DNA of 24,712 bases from CAZKUR01 sp964556005 (GTDB lineage Bacteria > Bacteroidota > Ignavibacteria > Ignavibacteriales > Ignavibacteriaceae): positions 1 to 24,712 of the forward strand of contig CAZKUR010000058.1 of the NCBI GenBank assembly GCA_964556005.1, read 5' to 3'. Each line of letters begins with the position of its first letter. Within the stretch, counting starts at the first letter, position 1. A program made the position numbers and the translations under genes. This document shows positions 1-7,630 of the stretch, piece after piece. Under the pieces are notes generated by a model. That model searched no databases and was not told the DNA's origin. It worked only from the letters and a program-made list of their open reading frames with translations.

Positions 1-26
1 TTGATTCTTTACATTCCTTTCCATAA

Positions 27-59
27 ATATCGTAATACGATATATATTTAAAACGATAT
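27..59. promoter_or_regulatory. Putative MarR-type operator over the regulator start
   Basis: A perfect inverted repeat, ATATCGT-AAT-ACGATAT, occupies 27-43. A third half-site, ACGATAT, lies at 53-59 and runs into the start codon at 58. MarR-family dimers bind near-palindromic sites of this size and commonly repress their own promoter, so this is probably the autoregulatory operator of the adjacent regulator. The repeat is seen directly; its binding by this protein is inferred. No copy of the half-site was noticed before the transporter gene at 612, so control of the transporter would have to come through cotranscription from this site. Confidence 0.6.
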
Positions 60-507
60 GACAAAGACTGATCAAAATGTAAAAAAACTTGCAGCTATTT
101 TCCCACGAATACAGAGGTTTTTTCATAACATCTCAATAGAGGTTTCCAAAACCGGAGAATTTACAATTGCTCAATACCGGGCTCTAAACTTGCTCGATCA
201 TTCCGGGCAAATGACAGTTAACGATTTAAAAACTCAACTCAATATAGCGCAGAGTTCGGCAAGCGGATTGGTTGACAGGCTGGAACAACTCGGACTAATT
301 AAACGGAAGGCTGGTGAAAATGATAAAAGAGTCACCGAGTTAAATCTTTCATCTAAAGCAAAAAAAATCCTCAAGAAAAACAACGATTCAATGGATGAGG
401 TATATAAAAATATTTTGGGTCAGTTGGATTACAACGATCAAAAATTATTTATCGATTCATTCAAAAATTTATTAAATCTTATTGAAAAGCTGGAATCGGA
501 AAAATAA
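58..507 (+). CDS. MarR-family transcriptional regulator
   Basis: This 149-residue protein has the size and layout of MarR repressors. An N-terminal dimerisation helix precedes a winged helix-turn-helix at about residues 40-105. It reads FTIAQYRALNLLD, then TVNDLKTQLNIAQSSASGLV (recognition helix), then a wing with the typical basic turn GENDKRVTELNLS. A long C-terminal helix completes the dimer interface. Such proteins usually release DNA on binding a phenolic or lipophilic ligand or on oxidation. It contains no cysteine, so the Cys-based oxidation sensing of OhrR-type members is not possible. The ATG overlaps the third operator half-site and has no clear ribosome binding site. The next gene, 104 bp downstream on the same strand, is a drug-efflux-type transporter, the classic MarR pairing. 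The ligand cannot be predicted. Confidence 0.9.
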   Translation: MTKTDQNVKKLAAIFPRIQRFFHNISIEVSKTGEFTIAQYRALNLLDHSGQMTVNDLKTQLNIAQSSASGLVDRLEQLGLIKRKAGENDKRVTELNLSSKAKKILKKNNDSMDEVYKNILGQLDYNDQKLFIDSFKNLLNLIEKLESEK

Positions 508-594
508 TTAATAATGGTTGTTGCTATCTATAAACCGAATAAAAATTAACTTTCTAATTTTAATTAAATTCTAAATTATATGGAGGATTACAAT

Positions 595-600
595 AAGGAG
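595..600 (+). promoter_or_regulatory. Shine-Dalgarno for the MFS transporter
   Basis: AAGGAG lies 11 nt before the ATG at 612, with a second GGAGGA at 582-587. Two purine-rich sites in the same leader are unusual in this window, where many starts lack a good site. They support both the chosen start and strong translation of the transporter. Confidence 0.5.
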
Positions 601-611
601 ATTTTTAATAA

Positions 612-1997
612 ATGAAAATTCAGGATAAGAAAAAACGTAATAAAATATTAAGTGTTCTGTTTACCGGTGTTCTGATGGGGGCCCTGGATATTGCAATCGT
701 AGGCCCGGCTTTGCCTGCAATACAGCGTCAATTTCAAATAACAGAAAGAGGAGTAGCATGGATATTTACTGTTTATGTATTGTTTAATCTAATCGGTACT
801 CCGTTAATGGCAAAGCTATCCGATATAATGAGCAGAAAAAAAGTTTATATACTCGATGTAACTTTATTTGCCTTCGGCTCTCTAATCGTTGCCTTATCCC
901 CGAAGTTCGGTGTGCTATTATTGGGAAGAGCTATTCAAGGATTTGGGGCGGGTGGTATTTTCCCGGTGGCAAGTGCGGTTATAGGAGATACATTCCCGGA
1001 AGATAAACGCGGCGGTGCTTTAGGACTAATCGGTGCTGTATTCGGAATTGCTTTTCTCATCGGACCGGCAATTGCCGGCGTATTGCTTCTTTTAAGCTGG
1101 CACTGGTTATTTATAGTTAATATTCCTATTGCAATAGTTATAATATTTATGAGTATGAGTATTCTACCCGGTAATGAGCCGGTTGAAAAAAAGGTTTTTG
1201 ACCGGAGCGGAATGATATTTTTAATTTTTATACTTGCAGCATTGTCTTTCGGATTCAATCAAATTAATACATCGGATATTTTGAACAGTTTTTTGTCGTT
1301 TAATGTTTGGCCCTTTTTCTTAGCTGCAATAATATTGATTCCGTATTTTACAAAAACAGAAAACACTGCGGCAGATCCTGTATTAAGAATAAAATTAATA
1401 ACATCAAAACAGGTAATGCTTGTATGTGCTTTGGCTATAGGGGCCGGTGTTAGTGAAGCCGCCGTAGTATTCGTACCTCCTTTACTGGTTGATAAATTCG
1501 GAGTAACAACCTCTCAAGCGAGCTTTATGCTGATCCCCGTTGTTATTGCAATGGCTATCGGTTCGCCTTTGGCCGGAAGAATGCTTGATAAAATAGGTTC
1601 AAAAATTGTTCTGATTTTCGGTACGATAATACTCGCAGCCGGACTCATGGGCTTTGCTTTTGAAGTTGAAACAGTATTTGCATTTTACATCGATGCGGTT
1701 TTAATCGGAATAGGAATGGGAATTGTAGTCGGAGCGCCTCTAAGATATATAATGCTTAACGAAGCAAAAGAATCCGAAAGAGCTTCCGGACAGGGAGTTA
1801 TTCGTTTGTTTACTGGAGTCGGTCAATTATTCGGAAGTGCACTGGTAGGAGCAGTAGCCACATCGCACGGCGGAGGAGCAAGCGGACTGCAAAATGCTTA
1901 TCTTTTTACTGGGATCATTATAGTTGTTTTATTTATCCTGTCATTCGGGCTTAAATCCAGGAGTGTAGAATTAAAAACTACTAAAGGAAATTCTTAA
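612..1997 (+). CDS. MFS transporter, DHA2 (14-TM) drug:H+ antiporter type
   Basis: This 461-residue, very hydrophobic protein has about 14 predicted membrane segments. Motif D1 of the DHA2 (EmrB/QacA) family is present as LDIAIVGPALP near residue 25. Loop 2-3 motif A is GTPLMAKLSDIMSRKKV at about 62-78. Antiporter motif C is in TM5 as GAVFGIAFLIGPAIAG at about 142-157. Family members export cationic or lipophilic drugs, dyes or metabolites across the inner membrane in exchange for protons. The substrate cannot be read from sequence. It follows the MarR-family regulator on the same strand after 104 bp and is closed by the hairpin at 2068-2110, so a regulator-efflux operon is likely. The length is slightly short of the usual 480-530 residues for 14-TM members, but both ends look complete. 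Confidence 0.88.
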   Translation: MKIQDKKKRNKILSVLFTGVLMGALDIAIVGPALPAIQRQFQITERGVAWIFTVYVLFNLIGTPLMAKLSDIMSRKKVYILDVTLFAFGSLIVALSPKFGVLLLGRAIQGFGAGGIFPVASAVIGDTFPEDKRGGALGLIGAVFGIAFLIGPAIAGVLLLLSWHWLFIVNIPIAIVIIFMSMSILPGNEPVEKKVFDRSGMIFLIFILAALSFGFNQINTSDILNSFLSFNVWPFFLAAIILIPYFTKTENTAADPVLRIKLITSKQVMLVCALAIGAGVSEAAVVFVPPLLVDKFGVTTSQASFMLIPVVIAMAIGSPLAGRMLDKIGSKIVLIFGTIILAAGLMGFAFEVETVFAFYIDAVLIGIGMGIVVGAPLRYIMLNEAKESERASGQGVIRLFTGVGQLFGSALVGAVATSHGGGASGLQNAYLFTGIIIVVLFILSFGLKSRSVELKTTKGNS

Positions 1998-2067
1998 GTG
2001 AATTGATTATTTATAATGCTGTTCTCTTTGCAGATATAAAACGTTTAACAAAAAATTTTAATTAAAG

Positions 2068-2110
2068 TTGACATCTTCTCCGTATATAATTTAATGAGAG
2101 AAGATGTTAA
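2068..2110 (+). terminator. Hairpin terminator after the MFS gene
   Basis: The arms ACATCTTCTC (2071-2080) and GAGAAGATGT (2098-2107) are perfectly complementary, and the pairing extends outward by one G-T wobble and two T-A pairs. The loop is 17 nt. A T-rich tract follows. It lies 70 bp after the transporter stop and 130 bp before the next gene. Its core resembles the hairpin at 4566-4613. Confidence 0.65.
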
Positions 2111-2239
2111 GTTTAATATTTTAAAAACCATTTGAAATCCCATCCAAAAATCAAATGAACCATTTTCTCCCACTTCTACGCATGTACTTCCGAACTTCAT
2201 TTAATACTTTATTAAAGTACAACAAAACAAAAATTTATT

Positions 2240-3904
2240 ATGAAAAAATTAGCACTTCCTATTTTGCTCATTTTGATTGGGATTATCTTGCTTATTGTAT
2301 ATTTCATTCAGCCTGGCGGCAGTGATAGCCTTGATATTAAAATTACAAACACACCGGTTGTAATGCCGGCAGCATACAAAGTATACGGGAACAAGGATGC
2401 GTTGGATGGTAAATATTATCTATTCAAAATGCTGATGACTAACACCGGCAGCAAAACAATGCATAATGTAAAAGTTGAGTACAGTATTCCGGGATATATC
2501 GATTGGACTGAACTTGATAAAATCTCTTATTTATATCCCGGACAGTCATCAGTCGTTGCTTGTTACCCTAAATTCAAAGATGATATCGTTGATAAGACAA
2601 CAGCTTCGAAAGAGAAAACCGATATCCGCATTACCTATGACGGAAACAAGAATAATGAAACCGATGAATCGTTTGGGTTTACGATGGAAGGAAGAAACGA
2701 TCTTGCATATACATCGATTCCCGCTTCGCAAGTTAGTTCGTACAGCGACTTATTCGACAATGCGGATCTTATCCCATGTTTTGTTACTCCTGATGATCCT
2801 ATTGTCAAATATTTTACTCAACAGATTCAGGAAAAGGTGTTGAAAGGAGAAGCCGCTTCTGTTGAAAATAGTCCAAAAGAAAGTGTTAGGTTTTTAGCGG
2901 GTGTATATGAGGCTACTAAAATGGCACATTTTGTTTACAGCGGTACATCAGGTATTCCCGAGAAGTTTGGAGATGTTTCGGCATTAGTGCAAAGAATCCG
3001 GCTTCCACGCGAAGTAATTACAGGGAAAACCGGTTTATGTATTGAGCTCACACTTATGTATGCCAGTATTTTGGAAGATGCAGGCCTTCATGCAATAATA
3101 TATCTTGCTCCCAATCACGCATATCCCGGTTTTGAATTGAACGGTCAATACTATGCAATTGAATCGACCGGGATTAACGGGGAGGGTCTCGGAGGAATAC
3201 TAACAGCAGATGAGGCTTTGAAGCTTGGAGGCAAAAATTTGGATAAATTGATACAGGGGCTTCAGGCCGGTGACCAGCGGTATGAAATTATCGATGTTAA
3301 TAAATTGAACAGCGAGGGGGCTGTGCCGATGGAAATGAAGGACGACGATTACCTCAGAAAAAAAGTCGACGAAATAGCCCAAAATTTTGAACCGGGACAA
3401 ATCAGACAGGATAACGGAGGTAATAATCAACAGTATGCTAATAATACCAGGCGAGATAATAACGATAATAATAGGAATGATGGTAGCTCAAGAATGGTTA
3501 GTTATTACGGAAGTGCGAATTTTAACTATCCGTCACTCTGGAACCGGACAAACAATCCGTATCCTCAATTCCCTATCCTGGTAAGTGTATTAACATCGCC
3601 GGATAAAATGGCAAGCACCGATGTGTACAGTTTCGACGGGATAAACAATCCGGAAGATGCTTTAGATTATTTGCAGCAATCATTTTCTCAAAGCGGAGTA
3701 CAAATTCAGTATTCATATTATCGCTCAAGCGGCAAATATCAAATCTATCGTGGCCGGACTATAAGTTCTCAAGGAACTTATGACTGGGTAGGAGTTATGA
3801 AACCTACGTCTAACGGACTGACGGCTGTTGTTGCCGGCGCCTATACCCAAGTATACAGACAATATCAGAATACTATAAATTCAATAATCAACAGCGTAAG
3901 ATGA
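2240..3904 (+). CDS. Membrane-anchored transglutaminase-fold protein
   Basis: This 554-residue protein has an N-terminal membrane anchor (about 5-23). A beta-rich extracytoplasmic region follows (about 30-150). The central transglutaminase-like domain (about 200-345) keeps the catalytic set: Cys267 in KTGLCIELT, His293 in PNHAYPGF and Glu308 in YYAIEST. An Asn/Asp/Arg-rich low-complexity linker (about 390-417) leads to a C-terminal alpha/beta domain (about 420-554). That domain starts FNYPSLW and ends NGLTAVVAGAY, a pattern like the PsbP/MOG1-type fold (inference). Bacterial transglutaminase-fold proteins act as cysteine proteases, amidases or crosslinkers, and the reaction here is unknown. 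The active site should face the periplasm if the N-terminus is cytoplasmic. The stop overlaps the next start as ATGA, so the two proteins are translationally coupled and probably work together. I know of no named family with this exact architecture. Confidence 0.75.
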   Translation: MKKLALPILLILIGIILLIVYFIQPGGSDSLDIKITNTPVVMPAAYKVYGNKDALDGKYYLFKMLMTNTGSKTMHNVKVEYSIPGYIDWTELDKISYLYPGQSSVVACYPKFKDDIVDKTTASKEKTDIRITYDGNKNNETDESFGFTMEGRNDLAYTSIPASQVSSYSDLFDNADLIPCFVTPDDPIVKYFTQQIQEKVLKGEAASVENSPKESVRFLAGVYEATKMAHFVYSGTSGIPEKFGDVSALVQRIRLPREVITGKTGLCIELTLMYASILEDAGLHAIIYLAPNHAYPGFELNGQYYAIESTGINGEGLGGILTADEALKLGGKNLDKLIQGLQAGDQRYEIIDVNKLNSEGAVPMEMKDDDYLRKKVDEIAQNFEPGQIRQDNGGNNQQYANNTRRDNNDNNRNDGSSRMVSYYGSANFNYPSLWNRTNNPYPQFPILVSVLTSPDKMASTDVYSFDGINNPEDALDYLQQSFSQSGVQIQYSYYRSSGKYQIYRGRTISSQGTYDWVGVMKPTSNGLTAVVAGAYTQVYRQYQNTINSIINSVR

Positions 3905-4530
3905 AAATTATGAAACAAATTATTTTTATCCTTTTTATAGCAGCAATCGGCCGGAATGTTTGCGCTCAACAGGTTGAGCCGTTGAAACAAAATATCGATT
4001 TCCATATCGATTCCCTGGGCAACGCTCATGTAGCAATGACTATGAAACTTAACGCCGCACAGTGGAATAACTTTAAGCAAGCAATTGGTAATAATGTAGC
4101 AATTTTGAAACGCAGTGTGGAACGTTCACTTCCCGCATACTTTCTCGATAATTTCAAATACACCGAAGATGCAATGAATCAAAGCTATACTTTGAAGTTT
4201 GATGCTCTCGGAGCTTGCAAGATCGATCAGCAGGGCAGATGGATTGCAGAAATGGATAGTAAATCACCCGATGTTACTAAAATTACGGATCATCTTTTTC
4301 TTGTGAATAGTACAACTAATTCGGATGGAACATTGATCGATCAAAGTATTAAAGTTTCATTCCCCGCATCATCCGGCGATATAAAAGTAAAAAAGGATGC
4401 TTTCGGTAAAGCATACTTTTCATTCGTTCAACCGACACCCGAACACGGATCGATGTTCTGGTTATTCGCCGGTTGTGTCTTCATGTTAGCCGGTTTGGGT
4501 TTGGGGTATGTGAAAATGAAAAAAGCATAA
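3901..4530 (+). CDS. Exported bitopic membrane protein, partner of the transglutaminase-fold protein
   Basis: This 209-residue protein is not recognised. A signal peptide or N-terminal membrane segment covers about residues 1-22, with a possible cleavage after the Ala in VCAQQ. The roughly 160-residue extracytoplasmic domain is strand-rich and contains FHIDSLGNAHVAMTMKLNA and YTLKFDALGACKID. A single C-terminal helix (about 186-203) is followed by the basic tail KMKKA, so the C-terminus should be cytoplasmic and the domain periplasmic. Start choice: the ATG at 3901 overlaps the preceding stop; an alternative ATG lies three codons on at 3910 and also fits a signal peptide. The 4-bp overlap and shared localisation suggest it forms a complex with, or controls, the upstream enzyme. 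No catalytic motif is visible. Confidence 0.7.
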   Translation: MKIMKQIIFILFIAAIGRNVCAQQVEPLKQNIDFHIDSLGNAHVAMTMKLNAAQWNNFKQAIGNNVAILKRSVERSLPAYFLDNFKYTEDAMNQSYTLKFDALGACKIDQQGRWIAEMDSKSPDVTKITDHLFLVNSTTNSDGTLIDQSIKVSFPASSGDIKVKKDAFGKAYFSFVQPTPEHGSMFWLFAGCVFMLAGLGLGYVKMKKA

Positions 4531-4565
4531 AAGAATAATGAAAGTATTTCTGAAATTATAAAAAA

Positions 4566-4613
4566 AGATGACATCTTTTTGCTTTCTCAAAATAGAGAGG
4601 AAAGATGTCATCT
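4566..4613. terminator. Bidirectional terminator between convergent genes
   Basis: The arms AGATGACATCTTT (4566-4578) and AAAGATGTCATCT (4601-4613) pair perfectly over 13 bp. Inside, TCTC (4585-4588) pairs with GAGA (4595-4598). It sits between the membrane-protein gene ending at 4530 on the plus strand and the ferritin gene ending at 4635 on the minus strand, so it can serve both. The left arm is itself a near-palindrome centred on A4571. The core is shared with the hairpin at 2068-2110. Confidence 0.7.
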
Positions 4614-4634
4614 GTTAAATTTGAATTATCTCGT

Positions 4635-5129
4635 TTATTGATTCGCTCTCTGAGCCATTTCTCTATCAAGCATAAACAGGGCTCCTTTATTTTCTCCCAC
4701 TAATTTTATTTTTTCTAATATTTTTAATGCCGTTGATTCTTCTTCAACCTGCTCTCTCACAAACCACTGCAAAAAATTATTAGTTGCATGATCTTTTTCC
4801 TGGATGCACAAATCAACTAAACTATAAATAGATTTTGTTACTCCCTGCTCATGCTTATATACAGCTTCAAAAATTTCAAGCGTTGATTTCCAGTTTGCAG
4901 TTGCTTCTTTTATCGATGTTAACTTAACTTTGCCTCCGACTTCCATAATATAGCTGAAAATCTTCATTGCGTGGCTGTATTCTTCATGCGACTGTACCCT
5001 GAGCCAGTGAGCAAACCCGCTAAAATTCTGATAGTCAAAATAGGTGGACATCCCCAGGTATTCATATGAAGCAAAAAACTCCGCATTCACTTGTTTATTT
5101 AAAGCATCGACAATACTTTTTTTAATCAT
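4635..5129 (-). CDS. ftnA: Non-haem ferritin (FtnA type)
   Basis: This 164-residue four-helix-bundle ferritin stores iron as a mineral core in a 24-mer in the cytoplasm. The ferroxidase centre of bacterial FtnA is complete and at the usual numbering: Glu17, Tyr24, Glu50, His53, Glu94, Gln127 and Glu130. There is no haem-binding Met as in bacterioferritin, and the length matches FtnA (about 165). The start ATG has GGAG 8 nt upstream (5138-5141). The gene stands alone, convergent with the transglutaminase pair across a shared hairpin and 58 bp from the stop of the propeller lipoprotein. No Fur box was recognised, so iron control cannot be claimed from this sequence. Confidence 0.92.
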   Translation of the reverse strand: MIKKSIVDALNKQVNAEFFASYEYLGMSTYFDYQNFSGFAHWLRVQSHEEYSHAMKIFSYIMEVGGKVKLTSIKEATANWKSTLEIFEAVYKHEQGVTKSIYSLVDLCIQEKDHATNNFLQWFVREQVEEESTALKILEKIKLVGENKGALFMLDREMAQRANQ

Positions 5130-5154
5130 AAATAATTCTCCTAATTTTTATACG

Positions 5155-5184
5155 ATAATATGAAATTAAAGTATAAAAAATCAA
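5155..5184 (-). promoter_or_regulatory. Candidate promoter of the ferritin gene
   Basis: On the minus strand TTGATT (5179-5184) and TATTAT (5155-5160) are separated by 18 nt, a sigma70-like arrangement 26 nt before the ferritin start. The region is very AT-rich, so chance matches are likely, and Bacteroidota housekeeping promoters often use a different consensus. Confidence 0.3.
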
Positions 5185-5187
5185 GCT

Positions 5188-6639
5188 TTAGTTGCCTTTA
5201 TATTTAAGTAACCCTGCATCGTTTGTCGCAAGCCACTTATTACCCTGATTATCAATAGCAATACTTATCGTATTATTGCTTGGGAGAGGGTAAGTAGACT
5301 TTTTGAAATATTTGAATACCGATCCGTCATACGAAGCAAAGCCGTCACCTGAAGTACCGATCCAGACTAAACCATCTAATCCAAAAGAAATTGAAGTGCT
5401 ATAAATACTCGGATCATTAAAGCTTGTCCATAAACTGCCGTTAAAAAATGCGGTGCCGCCGGGAGAAGATATACCGATCAATGAAAATGCAGCCCAAACT
5501 GTTCCATCCGGTTTTATTTTAATGTCTTTAACGTTATCGCTTTGAGGTAATCCTGAATTTGCATTATTATATACGGTCCAATTATTATTCGAATATTTTA
5601 CAATACCGCTGCCGATTGTTCCTATCCATAAATTCCCTATCTGATCAGATGCAAGTGCCGAAATAGAATTTGACGGTAAACCGGAGTTTGAAATATTGAA
5701 AACCTGCCACGAATTTCCATCGAACTTTCCAAGGCCTTTATTAAATGTTCCAACCCAAACATCATTATTTCCGGCAACCGTAACACAGTTAATTTGATCG
5801 GAAGGAATATTTGAATTTGTTACATCATACACAGTCCAGCTAATATTATCGAATTTTGCCAGCCCTGCAAATGTGCAAATCCATTTATTACCCTGGTTGT
5901 CAATGAAAATATCGAAAACACCATTATCCGGTAAACCGGAATTATTAGTATTGTATAAAGTAAAATTTATACCGTCGTATTCGATTAAGCCGTCGGTCGA
6001 ACCAATCCATATTTTGTACCCGTTTTCGATAGCAACCTTATTGAGCAAGTTGGACTGAATCCCGGAATTTTGAGAATTGAATGTAACCCATGTTGTAGTA
6101 TCAATAAGATTACCATCTACATATTTTTGCATTCCGCTTTCAACATTAATGGAAACAAGAGCATCTCTGTGATTAACCAGTGAAAATTTAATATTATAAT
6201 TACCGGGGAAGAGTCCCTCAATTGTAATAGGAGTGATTTTACCAGTACTCGAATCATTTAATGAAATTAATGCACCTGGCGGATTCGAACGGCAATTTAA
6301 ACTTCCTCTCATTTTAGGATCAGTAATATAATCGAAAAAATAACTTGAGAGCGAATCATCTTTTACATTTACTGTTGCCGTTACATCCTTGAAATATTCT
6401 CTTTTCAATTTTAAAGAGTAGGCTTTTTGATCAAGCCATGAAATAGTATCGGGAGTAATATAACCAGTATTTTTATTATCGAGATAAATCTGCGAACCGG
6501 GCGGATTAGTTTTAACAACAAGCATCCCGTTAGAAGGCGGAGGTTCAACCGGGCTTACCGAAATTTTCTTATCGCATGAAGACCCGGAGAAAATAATAAG
6601 TATTATAAACAATAATAAAATTGATTTTATAATCTTCAT
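5188..6639 (-). CDS. Lipoprotein with two PEGA domains and a seven-bladed Reg_prop propeller
   Basis: This protein has 483 residues from the chosen ATG at 6639. A lipoprotein signal ends in SGSSC (Cys22). Two PEGA-type domains follow: one begins GMLVVKTNPPGSQIYLDN and the other GSLNCRSNPPGALISLND. The rest is a beta-propeller of two-component-regulator-propeller repeats (WIGT..GL.KYDG..W..Y...NSGLP). I count six full repeats plus a final half repeat (WLATNDAGLLKYKG). A leading half repeat (WVTFNSQNSGIQSN) can complete the last blade, giving seven. No kinase or membrane helix follows, so it is a surface or periplasmic binding module rather than a hybrid sensor. It is the third gene of the receptor operon. 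An upstream ATG at 6663 has AAGGGG before it and would overlap the preceding gene by 8 bp; it is a possible alternative start. Confidence 0.82.
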   Translation of the reverse strand: MKIIKSILLLFIILIIFSGSSCDKKISVSPVEPPPSNGMLVVKTNPPGSQIYLDNKNTGYITPDTISWLDQKAYSLKLKREYFKDVTATVNVKDDSLSSYFFDYITDPKMRGSLNCRSNPPGALISLNDSSTGKITPITIEGLFPGNYNIKFSLVNHRDALVSINVESGMQKYVDGNLIDTTTWVTFNSQNSGIQSNLLNKVAIENGYKIWIGSTDGLIEYDGINFTLYNTNNSGLPDNGVFDIFIDNQGNKWICTFAGLAKFDNISWTVYDVTNSNIPSDQINCVTVAGNNDVWVGTFNKGLGKFDGNSWQVFNISNSGLPSNSISALASDQIGNLWIGTIGSGIVKYSNNNWTVYNNANSGLPQSDNVKDIKIKPDGTVWAAFSLIGISSPGGTAFFNGSLWTSFNDPSIYSTSISFGLDGLVWIGTSGDGFASYDGSVFKYFKKSTYPLPSNNTISIAIDNQGNKWLATNDAGLLKYKGN

Positions 6640-6655
6640 TTTATTGTAATTATCT

Positions 6656-7630
6656 TTAATCATCCGGCCCCTTATATCCGAAAGAGTGTATATAATCATT
6701 TTTAAGATTTACTAACTTTGAATCCTTAATATACGATCCAAAAATTCCCAACCCGCCGTCAACATTAGTGTAATCAGTTGCATCTACCCTTACTGTATAA
6801 TCATCATAATATCCGTTCATATTTGAATAATATTTCGATAAATCATTATCAAAAACAAGTATGTCCAGTATAGCAGCCATGATCCTGTATCTGGATTTAT
6901 TTGCATCACCTTTCGAAATCTGGATCATAGCAGAATCCAGGAATTTATTTTGAAAAGTAATTTTAAGTGTCCTCTCAGGCTGCGGATATGCAGGTGTCTG
7001 TGTTCCTTTTATATCTTCATAATTCAAAGCAACTTGCTGAGTTTTTTTTAATTCAATACCGTTTTCCGTTTTCCTGTAATAAATTAATAATCTTGGTAGA
7101 TACCATCCTACATTGGAATTCTGCTGCCAGGTTTCGGTAAAATCCGTTTTACCCGTTACAGGAACATTATTATCGCTTAGCGTAGAATCCAAATTAAAAT
7201 TAACATTCTGCGGTACTTTTGTATAAGCATGTAGTTTTTTGCCGTTCGGCAAAATAGCAAGAATTTCCAATGAATCTTGCGGTTCAGGAATAAAGCCGTC
7301 AAGGTAATAAAAATGAAACGGTGTATCGTATCTCGAAGTATCTGCTCTGGCAACACTGCTGTCTCTAAAAAAATAAACGTTGGAGTGACCGTCCCACATT
7401 CTAATTTGTGCACCGGAGATAAAAGGATCATTATGATTTGTATTGGGATCATAACCGGAAACATCGTAGCTAACTGAGATAGAAGCGGTTTGAAAAGATG
7501 TATCACCTCTAATAATACAATTGAGAGCATACTTAGGTTGAAAATCCGTCTTAGGGCTAAAATTTTCCTCGCAGCCGAAAATCAGAACTGTCAAAATCAA
7601 AACTGCGGCATATAAATATTTTTTTTTCAT
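6656..7630 (-). CDS. DUF4249-like lipoprotein, partner of the TonB receptor
   Basis: This 324-residue lipoprotein has a signal ending LIFGC (Cys20). The mature part is strand-rich with GDTSFQTASISVSYDV near the N-terminus. A middle segment reads DGFIPEPQDSLEILAILPNG and a C-terminal one GGLGIFGSYIKDSK. This layout matches the Bacteroidota DUF4249 family, whose members sit next to TonB-dependent receptors. The match is from memory of the family pattern, not a search. The ATG overlaps the receptor stop by 4 bp (ATGA), so the two are coupled. By analogy with receptor-lipoprotein pairs it probably lies on the outer-membrane surface and helps capture the ligand. The ligand is not known. Confidence 0.75.
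   Translation of the reverse strand: MKKKYLYAAVLILTVLIFGCEENFSPKTDFQPKYALNCIIRGDTSFQTASISVSYDVSGYDPNTNHNDPFISGAQIRMWDGHSNVYFFRDSSVARADTSRYDTPFHFYYLDGFIPEPQDSLEILAILPNGKKLHAYTKVPQNVNFNLDSTLSDNNVPVTGKTDFTETWQQNSNVGWYLPRLLIYYRKTENGIELKKTQQVALNYEDIKGTQTPAYPQPERTLKITFQNKFLDSAMIQISKGDANKSRYRIMAAILDILVFDNDLSKYYSNMNGYYDDYTVRVDATDYTNVDGGLGIFGSYIKDSKLVNLKNDYIHSFGYKGPDD

Noticed and set aside
935..1258. A 107-codon frame antisense to the MFS transporter
   Set aside because: It is a shadow of the transporter, whose DHA2 motifs are clear on the plus strand.
2240..4530. The transglutaminase pair considered as an anti-phage or toxin-immunity system
   Set aside because: Neither protein shows toxin delivery, nuclease, NTPase or immunity features, and the neighbours are efflux and ferritin genes. 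An envelope function is the simpler reading.
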